Positions 55,180-64,000 of a stretch of DNA of 64,000 nucleotides are shown here, in pieces. The stretch lies in NCBI GenBank assembly GCA_963585895.1, contig OY757911.1, positions 61,119,602 through 61,183,601 of the forward strand, given 5' to 3'. Both the position numbers and the translations under genes were made by a program. Under the pieces are notes generated by a model. It was not told the origin of the DNA and did not search any database. It saw only the letters and a list, made by a program, of their open reading frames with translations. Numbering within the stretch: the stretch's first letter is position 1; every line of letters starts with the position of its first letter. The stretch is from Sepioteuthis lessoniana (taxonomy: Eukaryota; Mollusca; Cephalopoda; Myopsida; Loliginidae).

Positions 55180-55428
55180 TTGGAATAATGGTTAGAGTGT
55201 TCACCAATGATCCGGGAGACCTGGGTTCAATCCCAGGTCAAGTCATACCAAAGACTCCAGAATGGTACTTGATGCTACTTTGCTTAACACAGCGTTATAA
55301 GGTAAGGATCAAGGGTAAAGTGGAGCAATCCAGGGAAAGGAGTGGCGCCCTCCCTACAACTTGGTGTAGTAGCTATTGAAAAGGGAGCCTTTGGGTCACC
55401 CTCGACTAAGGTCGCCAACTTTACTCAC
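55180..55428 (+). mobile_element. tRNA-derived SINE, family C, complete
   Basis: A box tggaataatggttagagtgt, B box acctgggttcaatcccaggt, body gtggagcaatccagggaaag, end aggtcgccaactttactcac. Good RNA polymerase III boxes. Confidence 0.9.
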
Positions 55429-55609
55429 CGAAAGAATCTAATTTGGTTCCTCAGTTCTTTCAGAGTTCATACTTTTTGAAAGTTACTATATGCTGATATC
55501 TATTTTTCAAATTAAATTTCCAGTTTTAATTGTTTTTTGCTTTAAAAATGTTGCATTGTTGATAGCTCAGATTTGCATTTTTGAAAAAACGGTCATTTGA
55601 ATGTTCATA

Positions 55610-55960
55610 TCAAGTGCCTAGTTTGAATATTCAGTTTCAAGAGTTCTCAAATATCCAGCACCTTCCTCAGTATCCTTACACACACCAGCCATGTCATGGT
55701 CTGAAAATCCGATCTCTGTCATATTCCTGATTCATCCGATCTTGAAGTTTGTCTATTTGACACTATTCCAAATAAGCCAATTACTATAGAAATGAACCTA
55801 AACTTCATGTTTAAGTGTTATTCATAGTCAGTGATGGAGTTCTTGTTGAGCTATCGATTTATTACTTTCTTTCCTATGAACACCGTGGCACAGTTTCATC
55901 CATAATCTACAATGTCTCTTTTTATTAACGCCCATCAGATTCGGTCATCTCACCGGAATC
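55610..55960 (-). pseudogene. LINE C-terminal domain, probable restriction-like endonuclease (copy 3, decayed)
   Basis: Minus-strand pieces PNLMGVNKKRHC, SIAQQELHH, MKFRFISIVIGLFGIVSNR and VCVRILRKVLDI fall in the same order as RPDLIIINNKKRES, YLDLARELKK, MKVTSIPIVIGAFGSVTKG and KTARILRRVLET of the copy at 38450-38993. Stops and shifts are frequent. Confidence 0.55.
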
Positions 55961-55994
55961 GGAGAGTCGAAACCATGTTCATCTGTACAATTTC

Positions 55995-57063
55995 AAGTTT
56001 ATTTTCATTCCTATTTTCTTTCTTTCTTTCTTTCTTAATCTTTTAATTATTCTTTAACTTCCTTTTTCCTTCTTAGCTATTTCAGGTGTATTTTGATAGA
56101 TTTTCTCGTTTATTTGTTTCTTTGAATTCTATGTCTTTTGTTTCTTTTTTTCTCCTTTCCTTTCATACAATTTTTTCCTTCTCTTCTTACTTTCTCTTGC
56201 TTTTTCAATTTTTTTTTTTATTTCTTTGTTATTTTGCTTTCTTCTTTTCCTTACTTTCTTTTGGTTTTTTTTGTCACTTTGAATCTTTGCTCCTTTCCCT
56301 ATCTTTTTTATTTCTTTCTTCCTCTCGCTACTTTTGTTTCTTTCTTCCTTTCCATTCTTTCTTTAGTTTTTTTCCCTCCTCTCCGTACTTTCTTTTAATT
56401 CTTTCCTCCTCTCCTAACTTTCTTTTGTTTTTTTTTTGTCGCTTTGGTTTTTCTTTCTCTTTTTTCTATTGTTTCTATCTTACTCTCTTTATTTTCTTTT
56501 GTTTCTTTGTCACTTTGCTTCTTTCCTCCTCTTCTTACTTTATTTTGTTTCTTTCTTCCTTTCTTTTTGTTCCTCACTTATTTTGTCTCTCTCCTCCTCT
56601 CCTTAATTTCTTTTGCTTTTTTTTTTGTCAATTTGCTTCTTTCCTTCTCTCCTTATTTTCCTTTGTTTCTTTCCTCCTAACCTTTTGTTCCTCACTTACT
56701 TTGTTTCTCTCTTCCTTTCCTTAATTTCTTTTGTTTCTTTTTCACTTTGCTTCTTTTCACCTCTCTTTAACTTTTGTTTCTTTCCTCTTTTCCTTTTGTT
56801 CCTCGCTTACTTTGTTTCTATCCTCCGTTCCTTAATTTTTTTTTGTTTCTTTTCTCTCGATATTTCCTTTCTTTCTTTCCTCCACTCCTTACTTTTTTTT
56901 TTGTTTCTTTCCTCCACCCGCTGAATTCTTTGATTTCTTTATCACTTTGTTTATTTCCTCTTCTCACTAATTCTTTTTTTCTTTCCTCCTCTCAATTCTT
57001 CTTTCGTTTCTTTCCTCCTCTCCTCACTTTTTCTCGTTTTTTTCTCGTAATTCCTACTTTCTT
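55995..57063. repeat. ~1.07-kb polypyrimidine tract with degenerate ~45-bp units
   Basis: Nearly all T and C on the plus strand. Recurring order: tttctttcctcctctcctta, ctttcttttgtttctttgtc, actttgcttc. The open frames of 212, 103 and 103 residues (Phe/Leu/Ser only) are consequences of composition. Homopyrimidine mirror segments could form triplex DNA. Confidence 0.95.
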
Positions 57064-57067
57064 TCTA

Positions 57068-57350
57068 CCGAGGATGCACACTTAGCGTAACGGTTATTGC
57101 TATAAGAAATAGAATCGGTTACTTGAGCTGAAATTCTGGACGAAGCTTTTACATTTCGCGCTATTGCCCTTACGAAAGATCTGAATCAACCTATTCTCTC
57201 CCCAGCTATGATTAGATAGTTGGGTAGATGGGGTTATTTAGCCTTTGATTTGGCAATAAATCTAGGAGAAGGAAAACTCTGAATTCAAACCAGCTTTAAA
57301 AGTGGACCTCGTGTTACACCTTGGTTGTAGTGGAGGGTTTGGTTAATTAA
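57068..57350 (+). mobile_element. family A SINE, diverged
   Basis: A box tagcgtaacggttattgc, body gatagttgggtagatggggt, taggagaaggaaaactctga and tail gtagtggagggtttggttaa keep family A order. Confidence 0.76.
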
Positions 57351-57354
57351 AATC

Positions 57355-58194
57355 TCTTTTCAAAATTTTTCACTATTCTTTCAATTTCATTTTTCGTTTT
57401 TAAAACTATTTTCTGATGCATTTTCAAATCTTTCCTCTTTTTTTTTTCTGTGTTTCAAAATTCTTTTTCTTTGTTTGTTTGTTTGTTTGTTTCTTTCTTT
57501 CTTATCAGTACACGTTCTTTTATTTTTTTTTATGCTTTTGTTCTATTTGAATTTTTTTATCCATTCACCTATTTTGTCTGGCTTTATTTCAACACTTTCT
57601 CTTATAATTTTTTCTTTTCTTTCTCCGCCCAAAGATTGTTTTGTTTTCTAGCATCTTTTCTTCATCTTTCACCCGATTATTATCTACAATGATTCAAACC
57701 ACGGGGTTTAGATTCTCGGGAATGTTGCCAAAAATCTGTCGACGTGTGTTGTGCATTTATCAGGAAACGAATGCGATAAGCGTGTATATGCACCGCTGGT
57801 TATTCACATATTTACATGCATCCCTGTTTTTGATGACATACAAAAGCTTCAAAGGCAATGATATGGAATTTTCTGTCTGGATTCAGAGGGTAAAACTCCC
57901 ATTTCATTCGTCTACATCGCTGTAACGAGATATACACTGAAGATCGGCGTCATTACATTTCCTTTTTTTCCACAATCAATTGATTTACTTAAGTGAAATA
58001 CGAAGTTTCAAAAAGTTCCTAGACCCTATTTTTGAAAACCATACACTGACACATTTGAAATCAGGATTTAACTGTTGTGTTCATTTATTTTATATTGAAA
58101 GAAAAAGAAAATGGTGGGAGACAAGATGCATTTGTAACTCTACAAGATTTTCCTTTTCACGTTTGGAAAGGCAATAGAAAAAATAAAGAAGATG
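57355..58194. other. T-rich then unassigned sequence
   Basis: T-rich with (GTTT)n near 57474-57490. The 94-residue frame at 57641-57925 shows no recognised domain. Confidence 0.5.
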
Positions 58195-58199
58195 ACTGG

Positions 58200-58440
58200 T
58201 TTGGCTAGGTTTCTTCGCCTAATAGCATTTCAACCATTATTGGTTATTTAAAGCCAAAGCTATCCCCGTGGAAAAACTGTTATGGTATCATTTAACCCAC
58301 ATCTTAAGGGATTAAGGTGGTCATAACTTTTTCAAGGTTATTAGACCTGAAGAAAACGCAATAGCGTGACTGAACTTCGAACTCGCTTACTATGATGTTG
58401 CTGTCTAGCAAGTTAGCCACTACACCACGGATACTTCCAC
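58200..58440 (-). mobile_element. tRNA-derived SINE, family B
   Basis: Reversed tail (atagcatttcaaccattatt, then ggttatttaaagccaaagct), body catttaacccacatcttaag, and head (minus strand tccgtggtgtagtggctaac and aagcgagttcgaagttcagt). Confidence 0.84.
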
Positions 58441-58593
58441 ACAAGATGATTACTAAGTTTGAAGCAGCAAATGGCGCAAATGGATTGTAAAGTTAAAAAA
58501 AGATTAACTTTATTTGGAGAACAAAACCTGTGGTTTTAACTTACAAAGAAGTGATAATTTGCTAGAATTTGTATAAAGATTCAATCAACTAAT

Positions 58594-58596
<3 letters not shown>

Positions 58597-58630
<34 letters not shown>
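58597..58630. repeat. (TA)n microsatellite
   Basis: About 16 TA units. Confidence 0.95.
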
Positions 58631-58633
<3 letters not shown>

Positions 58634-58634
58634 T

Positions 58635-59215
58635 TGTCTGCTAGTGCTGCAAGATACACCGTCTGCATCTCTACAGATAGTTAAGACTAACCCAATATAT
58701 AACACTAAGCAATCTGGTGGTTAGGCTCCACTAGTGCTAGAGCTTTGGGGAATGCGGAGTAATCCATCATTGCCATCGCTCCCAGGTGCACTTAGGCCCG
58801 GAATGGTAGCACCTAAAAGGGTACTATCGCTGGGTTAAATAGAACTGTGTGATATTTAATCTGTGTACTTTTACATTTAAACTGAGTGCAAACAAATGGC
58901 ACGCTAAAAGGAATTGTTTGAAATAGAACTATTTAATCATTTAAATGCGTGTTAACAAATGATTGGTGCCATATTGAATTTTTAGGGATACATAGCAATA
59001 CTTGGAGCCATTTAAATTTGTTGACATGTTAAACTTAATTGTCTGAAACAGAACTGTTTGATCATTCAGCTGTGTGTAAACAGATGACTGATGTTTAATC
59101 GGATTGTTAGTGTTAAATAGCCATACTTGAAAACATTAAGTTGCCTGGAAACAAATAATTAATAGTAAATTGAATTATTCGTATTATATAGAAATAAGTG
59201 AAACCCTTTAACTGT
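58635..59215 (+). mobile_element. family D repeat
   Basis: Unique block (acaccgtctgcatctctaca, tttggggaatgcggagtaat, ccatcattgccatcgctccc, ggtactatcgctgggttaaa) then tandem-unit region (gaaatagaactatttaatca, acttggagccatttaaattt). The tail is missing and the copy runs into an (ATCT)n tract at 59222-59250. Confidence 0.76.
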
Positions 59216-59221
59216 TAGTAA

Positions 59222-59250
59222 TATCTATCTATCTATCTATCTATCTATCT
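59222..59250. repeat. (ATCT)7 microsatellite
   Basis: Seven ATCT units. Confidence 0.96.
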
Positions 59251-59309
59251 GAGGTCAGGCTGTTTCAAAAATGTTATCTACAAAATGTGTTTAGTCCTGT
59301 GAGTAGTTT

Positions 59310-59470
59310 TCGCCTGTGCCCCAGAAGACCGTTGTTAAATCCCAGGTCGAGTCATACCAAATATATAGTACTTGGTACCTCCTTGTTTAACATTCAGGTT
59401 TATAAGGTACTTATCAAGGTTAAAGCGGAGCCACCCAGGAAAAGTAGTCGTGCCCTCTTCAACTCGTAGC
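59310..59470 (+). mobile_element. family C SINE, partial
   Basis: gttgttaaatcccaggtcga, gtcataccaaatata, taaggtacttatcaaggtta and cccaggaaaagtagtcgtgc follow family C order. Head and end are missing. 59471-59740 is unassigned. Confidence 0.7.
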
Positions 59471-59741
59471 TATTGGATTTAAGTTCTTATGTGAACTTTA
59501 TAGAAGGTTCTACATTGTTCAGTGATGGTATGTAAATCAAGATCTTGTGAATAGATAAGTAGGATGTCGTATATGTATCTTAATTAACGTTCAGTACTGG
59601 GTGTAATATATTTAAAGGGGCCAGATTCTAAGAATTCAAGATAAATGCATGCAAAGGTGAGATGTTGTTATTATGGATTCCACGGTCTATAACTTATGGA
59701 TCTACTTGATACTAAAAAATATATGAACAGATATCCTTACA

Positions 59742-59945
59742 AGCTGTTTCAAATAATATTAATGACTTTAACAAATCCTACAGAAAATTAATCTCCAATG
59801 AGGATAGATTTTGGTCCTCATTTACCAATTACTACCTCCTAATTCCTAAAACTTATGGTCTTCCTAAAACCCACAAACCTAATATTCCCCAAGAACCTAT
59901 TATTAGGTACACATACACACAAATAAACCCCACTTATTGAACAAA
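59742..59945 (+). pseudogene. Penelope-like element reverse transcriptase fragment
   Basis: One frame reads NINDFNKSYRKLISNEDRFW, then YYLLIPKTYGLPKTHKPNIP, then EPIIRYTYT and a stop. YGLPKxHKP..P.RPI is a hallmark of the Penelope-type RT N-terminal region; here the Arg of RPI is Glu. Only ~65 codons remain. Confidence 0.72.
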
Positions 59946-60031
59946 AAATTAACCATATTAATCGGTCATTTTTTAAAACATTCACTCTGTATGACGAATG
60001 CAGAAAGCAAGAAACCCAGGGTAACATGTAA

Positions 60032-60034
60032 TAT

Positions 60035-60084
<50 letters not shown>

Positions 60085-60092
60085 TAGATAGA
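60032..60092. repeat. (TA)n with GATA end
   Basis: TA run with a CA interruption ending in atagatagatagatg. Confidence 0.95.
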
Positions 60093-60094
60093 TG

Positions 60095-62270
60095 TTATTG
60101 CCTGGGTATGATACTAAATTACGTGGTTAGACTCCCGTTCAGAGAATCTAGGGATTGTGGCATTACAACTTCGATGCCTTTACTCCCAGTACCATAACGG
60201 GTCAAAAAGATCTGAGGTTATGTTTCAAAGTATTTTTGACGGCATTAATAGATTCTGTGACGGCAAATTGACTAAAATCCCTAAATGGGACTTTATTTTC
60301 GCACGTGTGAAGACGGGGCAGGTTGGCACTTGATCCCCTACAGAAATAAGTCCTGTTCAGAGTTCTTTTCTCAGGCAGATAAGAACTGGCATATTACGTG
60401 AGGGAATAATTTAGGGCCAGACTGGCCACCGCTGGCAAAGGGGTCCAAAATTTCACACTATCACACACCCACCAGGCCGCTAAACTTCTTTCCCTTAGAT
60501 AATAGAAGAATACGGGCCTATAGGTCTTAGTTGTAATAATATTAATGTTGTTGTAGTAGTCGGCAACTCCGGTTTCCCGTGTGATACTTTAGGAATTAAT
60601 AGGACAGTTCTAAGCAAGATAATGTAAGGCGAATAGAAGCTGAAAGGAAAGCATGAAATAATAACATAGACCACATGGTAAAATGAAAATACATAGGTTC
60701 TTTACTACGGTTATATATATACATATACGTTCAATAAAATGTCAAACACATATAATAGGATAGTCCATGAATATAACTGTCTTTTCCTGGCTTTTATCCT
60801 TTTTCAAATTGAGAGAGAGAGAGTGGTAAACAAAATTTGGGTGTAAGGGAAAAATGTCCCAAAGTTACTTATCTTATTTTTTTGACGGGGTTCCACTGGA
60901 GAATTTCTCTTCTTTCACGGGCTAATAGACTTTGTACTGTTTTTAATGCTGGCTTGAAGGATTTTGGAGTTCTTCGTGTCTCAGTCTTTTTGTCTTTAGC
61001 CCGGAGTAAAATGGCTATCGTCCGTCTGCCACGAGCGTTGCTCAAAAACTCATTTTTTGTATTTACTTCCGCTGAGGGGAAGGGAACCCCACTTCCGTTT
61101 GGAGTCCCCCCGCCAATCATTTGGCTTCATTTTTCTTTCCCCTTCCGATGTCCGGCGACCCAAGGTCACTTAAGTGCGAACATCTGCGTGACCCACATTC
61201 TCTCCTAACGGTCACTTTTTGACTCCTAGATAATGTTAGTTCAACGGGGGGGTATCATTCCCACCTCCTCGTCTCCGTGAGCCATCACGTGACAATTCAC
61301 TCTTAAAACATTCATATCGCAGCTAGATATAAAATCTTTGTCAGTTTACAATGACTGTAAAGATATATGTCAGTACCGTATAGAATTAGAAACAATAATT
61401 ATTTAAGTGACTTCAGCATGAAAAAAAAAAACCCAAAAAACAAAAAGACACCCAACCTCCAAACAGGCATATAACTTATCAATCAATCAATCTTTTTCTC
61501 TATCAATCTATCTTTAATAACCGTAAATATAAGCGTCTGTTTGTTTTTAACCGAATTATTACGAACCCGAGATATATGAGCATAAACTTTTCCATGATGA
61601 GGTGACCCAAGATTTGCCCGAAGATGAATGAGAAATTGATTTCATGTCGATTCGCTAACCGGAAGCTTAGTTGTGTTTACTTTTGGGGTATCTCAACTTG
61701 GAAATTTTTCTCCCTTATCTTTCACTATTTCGAAATCAAATTTTTCTGCATGGGAAAATATTTATATTTCTTATGAAGATAAATCCGCGGAGAATTAGAT
61801 TCATTAGAATGATTTTGAAGTGACAACCTTGGAGAAAATCTGCCCTTAATCTTAGAATTAAAAAATACATTAAAACTAAATAACTTTTAATTTTGTCAGC
61901 TTTACGTATTTATTTCATACGAAAACGTTGCAAAAATTTATTTTTTAAAAGCGTGTTACCTCTGATTTTATTTACGTTTTCGAATTCTCTGATTAATTAG
62001 ACAAAAACAAACAAAATATACTGTTCGATATTTCGAAGATGTTTTAAGTCTATTTAAAAGAGTTCTCGGAAATTCAAAAATCCAATTCCATTTTATATTC
62101 CGTGTTTTTATATACAACCTTCTCTTAGATCTCGTTATTTTTCGGTATGTAATGTGGCTAGACGACCATAAATCATGAGACTATTATGATATACAATTTT
62201 AATCAGGAGTATACTCTCTGTCTCTATCTATGTCTCTGCCTCTGTCGCTGTCTCTGTCTGTCTGTCCGCC
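60095..62270. other. unassigned sequence
   Basis: 60837-61208 is open on both strands (123 residues plus, 83 residues minus). The minus frame has a Lys/Arg-rich, soluble-looking composition (ARGRRTIAILLRAKDKKTET) but no family is recognised. Short (GA)n at 60810-60822. The rest is AT-rich. Confidence 0.45.
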
Positions 62271-62272
62271 GG

Positions 62273-62295
62273 TCGCTCTCTCTCTCTATATATAT

Positions 62296-62351
<56 letters not shown>
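62273..62351. repeat. self-complementary (CT)n(TA)n(GA)n microsatellite
   Basis: CT run, short TA core, then about 27 GA units; CT and GA runs can pair. Confidence 0.96.
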
Positions 62352-62355
<4 letters not shown>

Positions 62356-62429
62356 AAATGGAAATGAATTCGTCAGTATGTAAATATGAAAATATTAAAA
62401 ACAAGGTATTCAGAGGATGTATATATTAA

Positions 62430-62515
62430 ATAAAACGAACGCTAAAAGTGGCGTATTGTTCATATATAAGAACAATACGCCACTTTAAGCGTTCGTTTTG
62501 TTTAACCATCTTCAG
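62430..62515. repeat. 30-bp-arm inverted repeat with CTGAAGA box
   Basis: aaaacgaacgctaaaagtgg, then cgtattgttc (62432-62461), is mirrored by 62470-62499 around an 8-base centre. The minus strand then reads CTGAAGA (62509-62515) and tggttaaacaaaacgaacgc, similar to the sequence at 62799. Confidence 0.8.
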
Positions 62516-62794
62516 TGTGATGTCATTATGTGATATTGTCTCATTCAACAAACTATTTTCAAATCAAAAATGGAAACGACGTTATTAGTGTTTCAATTTT
62601 CATTTAATTTTATTCTTTTTCAAAATACGATTAGTTTTTAAATTTAGATTAGATTATTTTGTTTTTAAATAAAATAGAATAAAAAATCGAAATAATTACG
62701 TTCTATACATTTTAAAAAAAGAGTGCTATTAATGATAAGAGAACGCTTAGAATTTTCTAAATATTTTGTGTCATTATTTTCATAAAATAATTTT

Positions 62795-62845
62795 CGGCCT
62801 GAAGAAGGTTTAAACAAAAGGAACGTTAAAAGTGGCATATCATTC
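62795..62845 (+). repeat. CTGAAGA-type terminal motif, single copy
   Basis: cggcctgaagaaggtttaaa, then caaaaggaacgttaaaagtg and gcatatcattcacata, is a diverged, non-inverted relative of the arms at 62430-62515. Confidence 0.6.
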
Positions 62846-62849
62846 ACAT

Positions 62850-63420
62850 ATGAGTACTTGCATCCTCAGAAGATCTTTTTTTTATATATCTGTATAATAT
62901 ATTTATGGAAAATCAACTGATTTCAATACTAAACAAGTTTTTTTTTGGGTGCCAAAAAAAGCTCCAGAAACTGTAATTTTTGTATCTGTATGTTCGCATT
63001 TATTGACCAGTCGGCGCTTTGAGATTCGCCGACGACAATATTTGACTTGCCGCCAAAAAAATTCAAGGATCAAAACCCAAAACAATGTAAGAAATACTCT
63101 CCTATATTGTTAAAATATTTTTAACCAATCAGAATAACAAATAAATCATCAACATCTTTATCTAATTTCGAGCCACAAATTGTATAAATGAGCGTGGAAA
63201 TCGATGAACTTTCAGTTCAGGTTTGTAGATCCATTCAGTAAATCTAGTCAAAACTTACGACTTCATTCAGTTCCTTCAATGCGTTTTATTGCTTACTTAT
63301 TCTAGATTGAACCAAAATACTGTTTAAATGTATTCGTGCTATTATAAAATTCTTCCCTTACTGATGAAATATTCTTTCTCCTTTACACAGTAACACACTC
63401 AAACTTATTTTTACCCCCAC
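62850..63420. other. unassigned sequence
   Basis: Nothing recognised. Confidence 0.55.
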
Positions 63421-63422
63421 AT

Positions 63423-63433
63423 ACACGCGCACG

Positions 63434-63510
<77 letters not shown>
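63423..63510. repeat. (CA)n microsatellite with CGCA start
   Basis: CG-interrupted start followed by about 33 CA units. 63511-63738 is unassigned. Confidence 0.98.
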
Positions 63511-63737
63511 ACAGATATATCATTTTGATTTAGACGATACAAAACTGCTTCATTGAAATGCATAAAATATTCCTAATTATAATGTAAATGTTGGAGAATA
63601 GTTAAGCTCTAATATATCTTTTGTTACAAGAAAAACATACTATCTTTTGTTTTTCAACAAATTCTCCGCACAATTAAAAGAAATAAAATACATAAAATCT
63701 TTAGATCGCTTTTGGTTCAGTCATGATCATACTTTTC

Positions 63738-63740
<3 letters not shown>

Positions 63741-63814
<74 letters not shown>
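63741..63814. repeat. (TA)n microsatellite
   Basis: About 37 TA units, the longest pure tract in the window, directly joined to the LINE fragment. Confidence 0.98.
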
Positions 63815-63815
<1 letters not shown>

Positions 63816-63817
<2 letters not shown>

Positions 63818-63992
63818 ACCCCCACATATAGCCAAGCAAAAGCAGGACGACCGGCCCGAACTTACATACAGCAGCTATGTGAGGATACAGGATGTAACCC
63901 AGAAGACCTGCCGGAGGGGATGAATGATAGGGAGAAGTGGCGAAAGATTGTCAGGGATATCCGTGCTGGCGGCACGACATGATGATGATGAT
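63816..63992 (+). pseudogene. RTE-like LINE 3' end (copy 4), inside a TA tract
   Basis: Reads TPTYSQAKAGRPARTYIQQL, then CEDTGCNPEDLPEGMNDREK and WRKIVRDIRAGGTT, then the (ATG)n tail and again TA repeats to the window end. Strongly 5'-truncated (~56 codons) but open, so probably recent. A 111-residue frame from 63647 joins microsatellite translation to this tail and is not a gene. Confidence 0.88.
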
Positions 63993-64000
63993 ATATATAT

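Noticed and set aside
56086..56724. 212-residue open frame, Phe/Leu/Ser-rich
   Set aside because: Pure consequence of the polypyrimidine tract; neighbouring frames are open too and no domain is visible.
60837..61208. 123-residue plus frame and 83-residue minus frame
   Set aside because: Both strands open over the same bases, no recognised domain and no splice or promoter signal; left as unassigned.

Overview
The window looks like intergenic or intronic DNA of a coleoid cephalopod, most likely an octopus. It is AT-rich, has no prokaryotic gene layout, and is packed with (TA)n, (CA)n and (CT)n microsatellites, many copies of at least three tRNA-derived SINE families (described octopus SINEs OK, OR1 and OR2 are also tRNA-derived; I cannot assign these copies to them), 5'-truncated LINE tails, Penelope-like fragments and Tc1/mariner elements. 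The species call is an inference from repeat content.

Coding content is sparse and nearly all of transposon origin. The one substantial non-low-complexity gene is at 28393-29393 (+): a Cys-pair protein of a recurrent unnamed family, split by a 1-base frameshift, with a splice-acceptor-like tract just before its ATG. Other coding remnants are a Tc1-like transposase inside an almost complete 1.54 kb element with IR/DR-type termini (23796-25338), two internally deleted mariner elements (6571-7453 and 33093-33846), RTE-like LINE 3' ends (17640-18404, 32284-32720, 44065-44235, 63816-63992), three C-terminal domains of another LINE family with a probable restriction-like endonuclease (12500-13030, 38450-38993, 55610-55960), a LINE N-terminal zinc-finger piece (11344-11601), a Penelope GIY-YIG endonuclease piece (5755-6263) and a Penelope RT piece (59742-59945).

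Repeat layout. SINE family A ends in a tail reading gcggaggggttggtaaata. Family B ends in a hairpin tail with ggcattaaataacct. Family C has a B box reading gggttcaatcccagg and a 3' end reading gtcgccaactttact. Family D is a longer non-coding repeat (copies of 0.4-0.85 kb) with internal ~57 bp tandem units; its 3' hairpin tail is the same as that of family B, suggesting a shared retrotransposition partner. Strands of D copies are given so that the hairpin tail is at the 3' end. Larger tandem arrays are a 67 bp minisatellite (30345-31350), a 30 bp minisatellite (45152-45570), a ~1.07 kb pyrimidine-only-like tract (55995-57063) and a recent ~0.4 kb tandem duplication (26907-27780).

The most interesting signals are: (1) two mariner copies 26 kb apart with the same internal deletion, both carrying telomere-like TAACCC repeats at the deletion junction; (2) a ~175 bp inverted repeat around a tRNA-like spacer (46264-46738) whose arms carry a hammerhead-like CTGAAGA...GAAAC core, with related motifs near 62.5 and 62.8 kb, consistent with Penelope-type terminal repeats; (3) a mosaic SINE with a family B head and a family A tail, inserted in an older SINE with a 14 bp target duplication; (4) the frameshifted Cys-pair gene. 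I found no complete functional host gene, no intact tRNA or rRNA gene and no CRISPR array.
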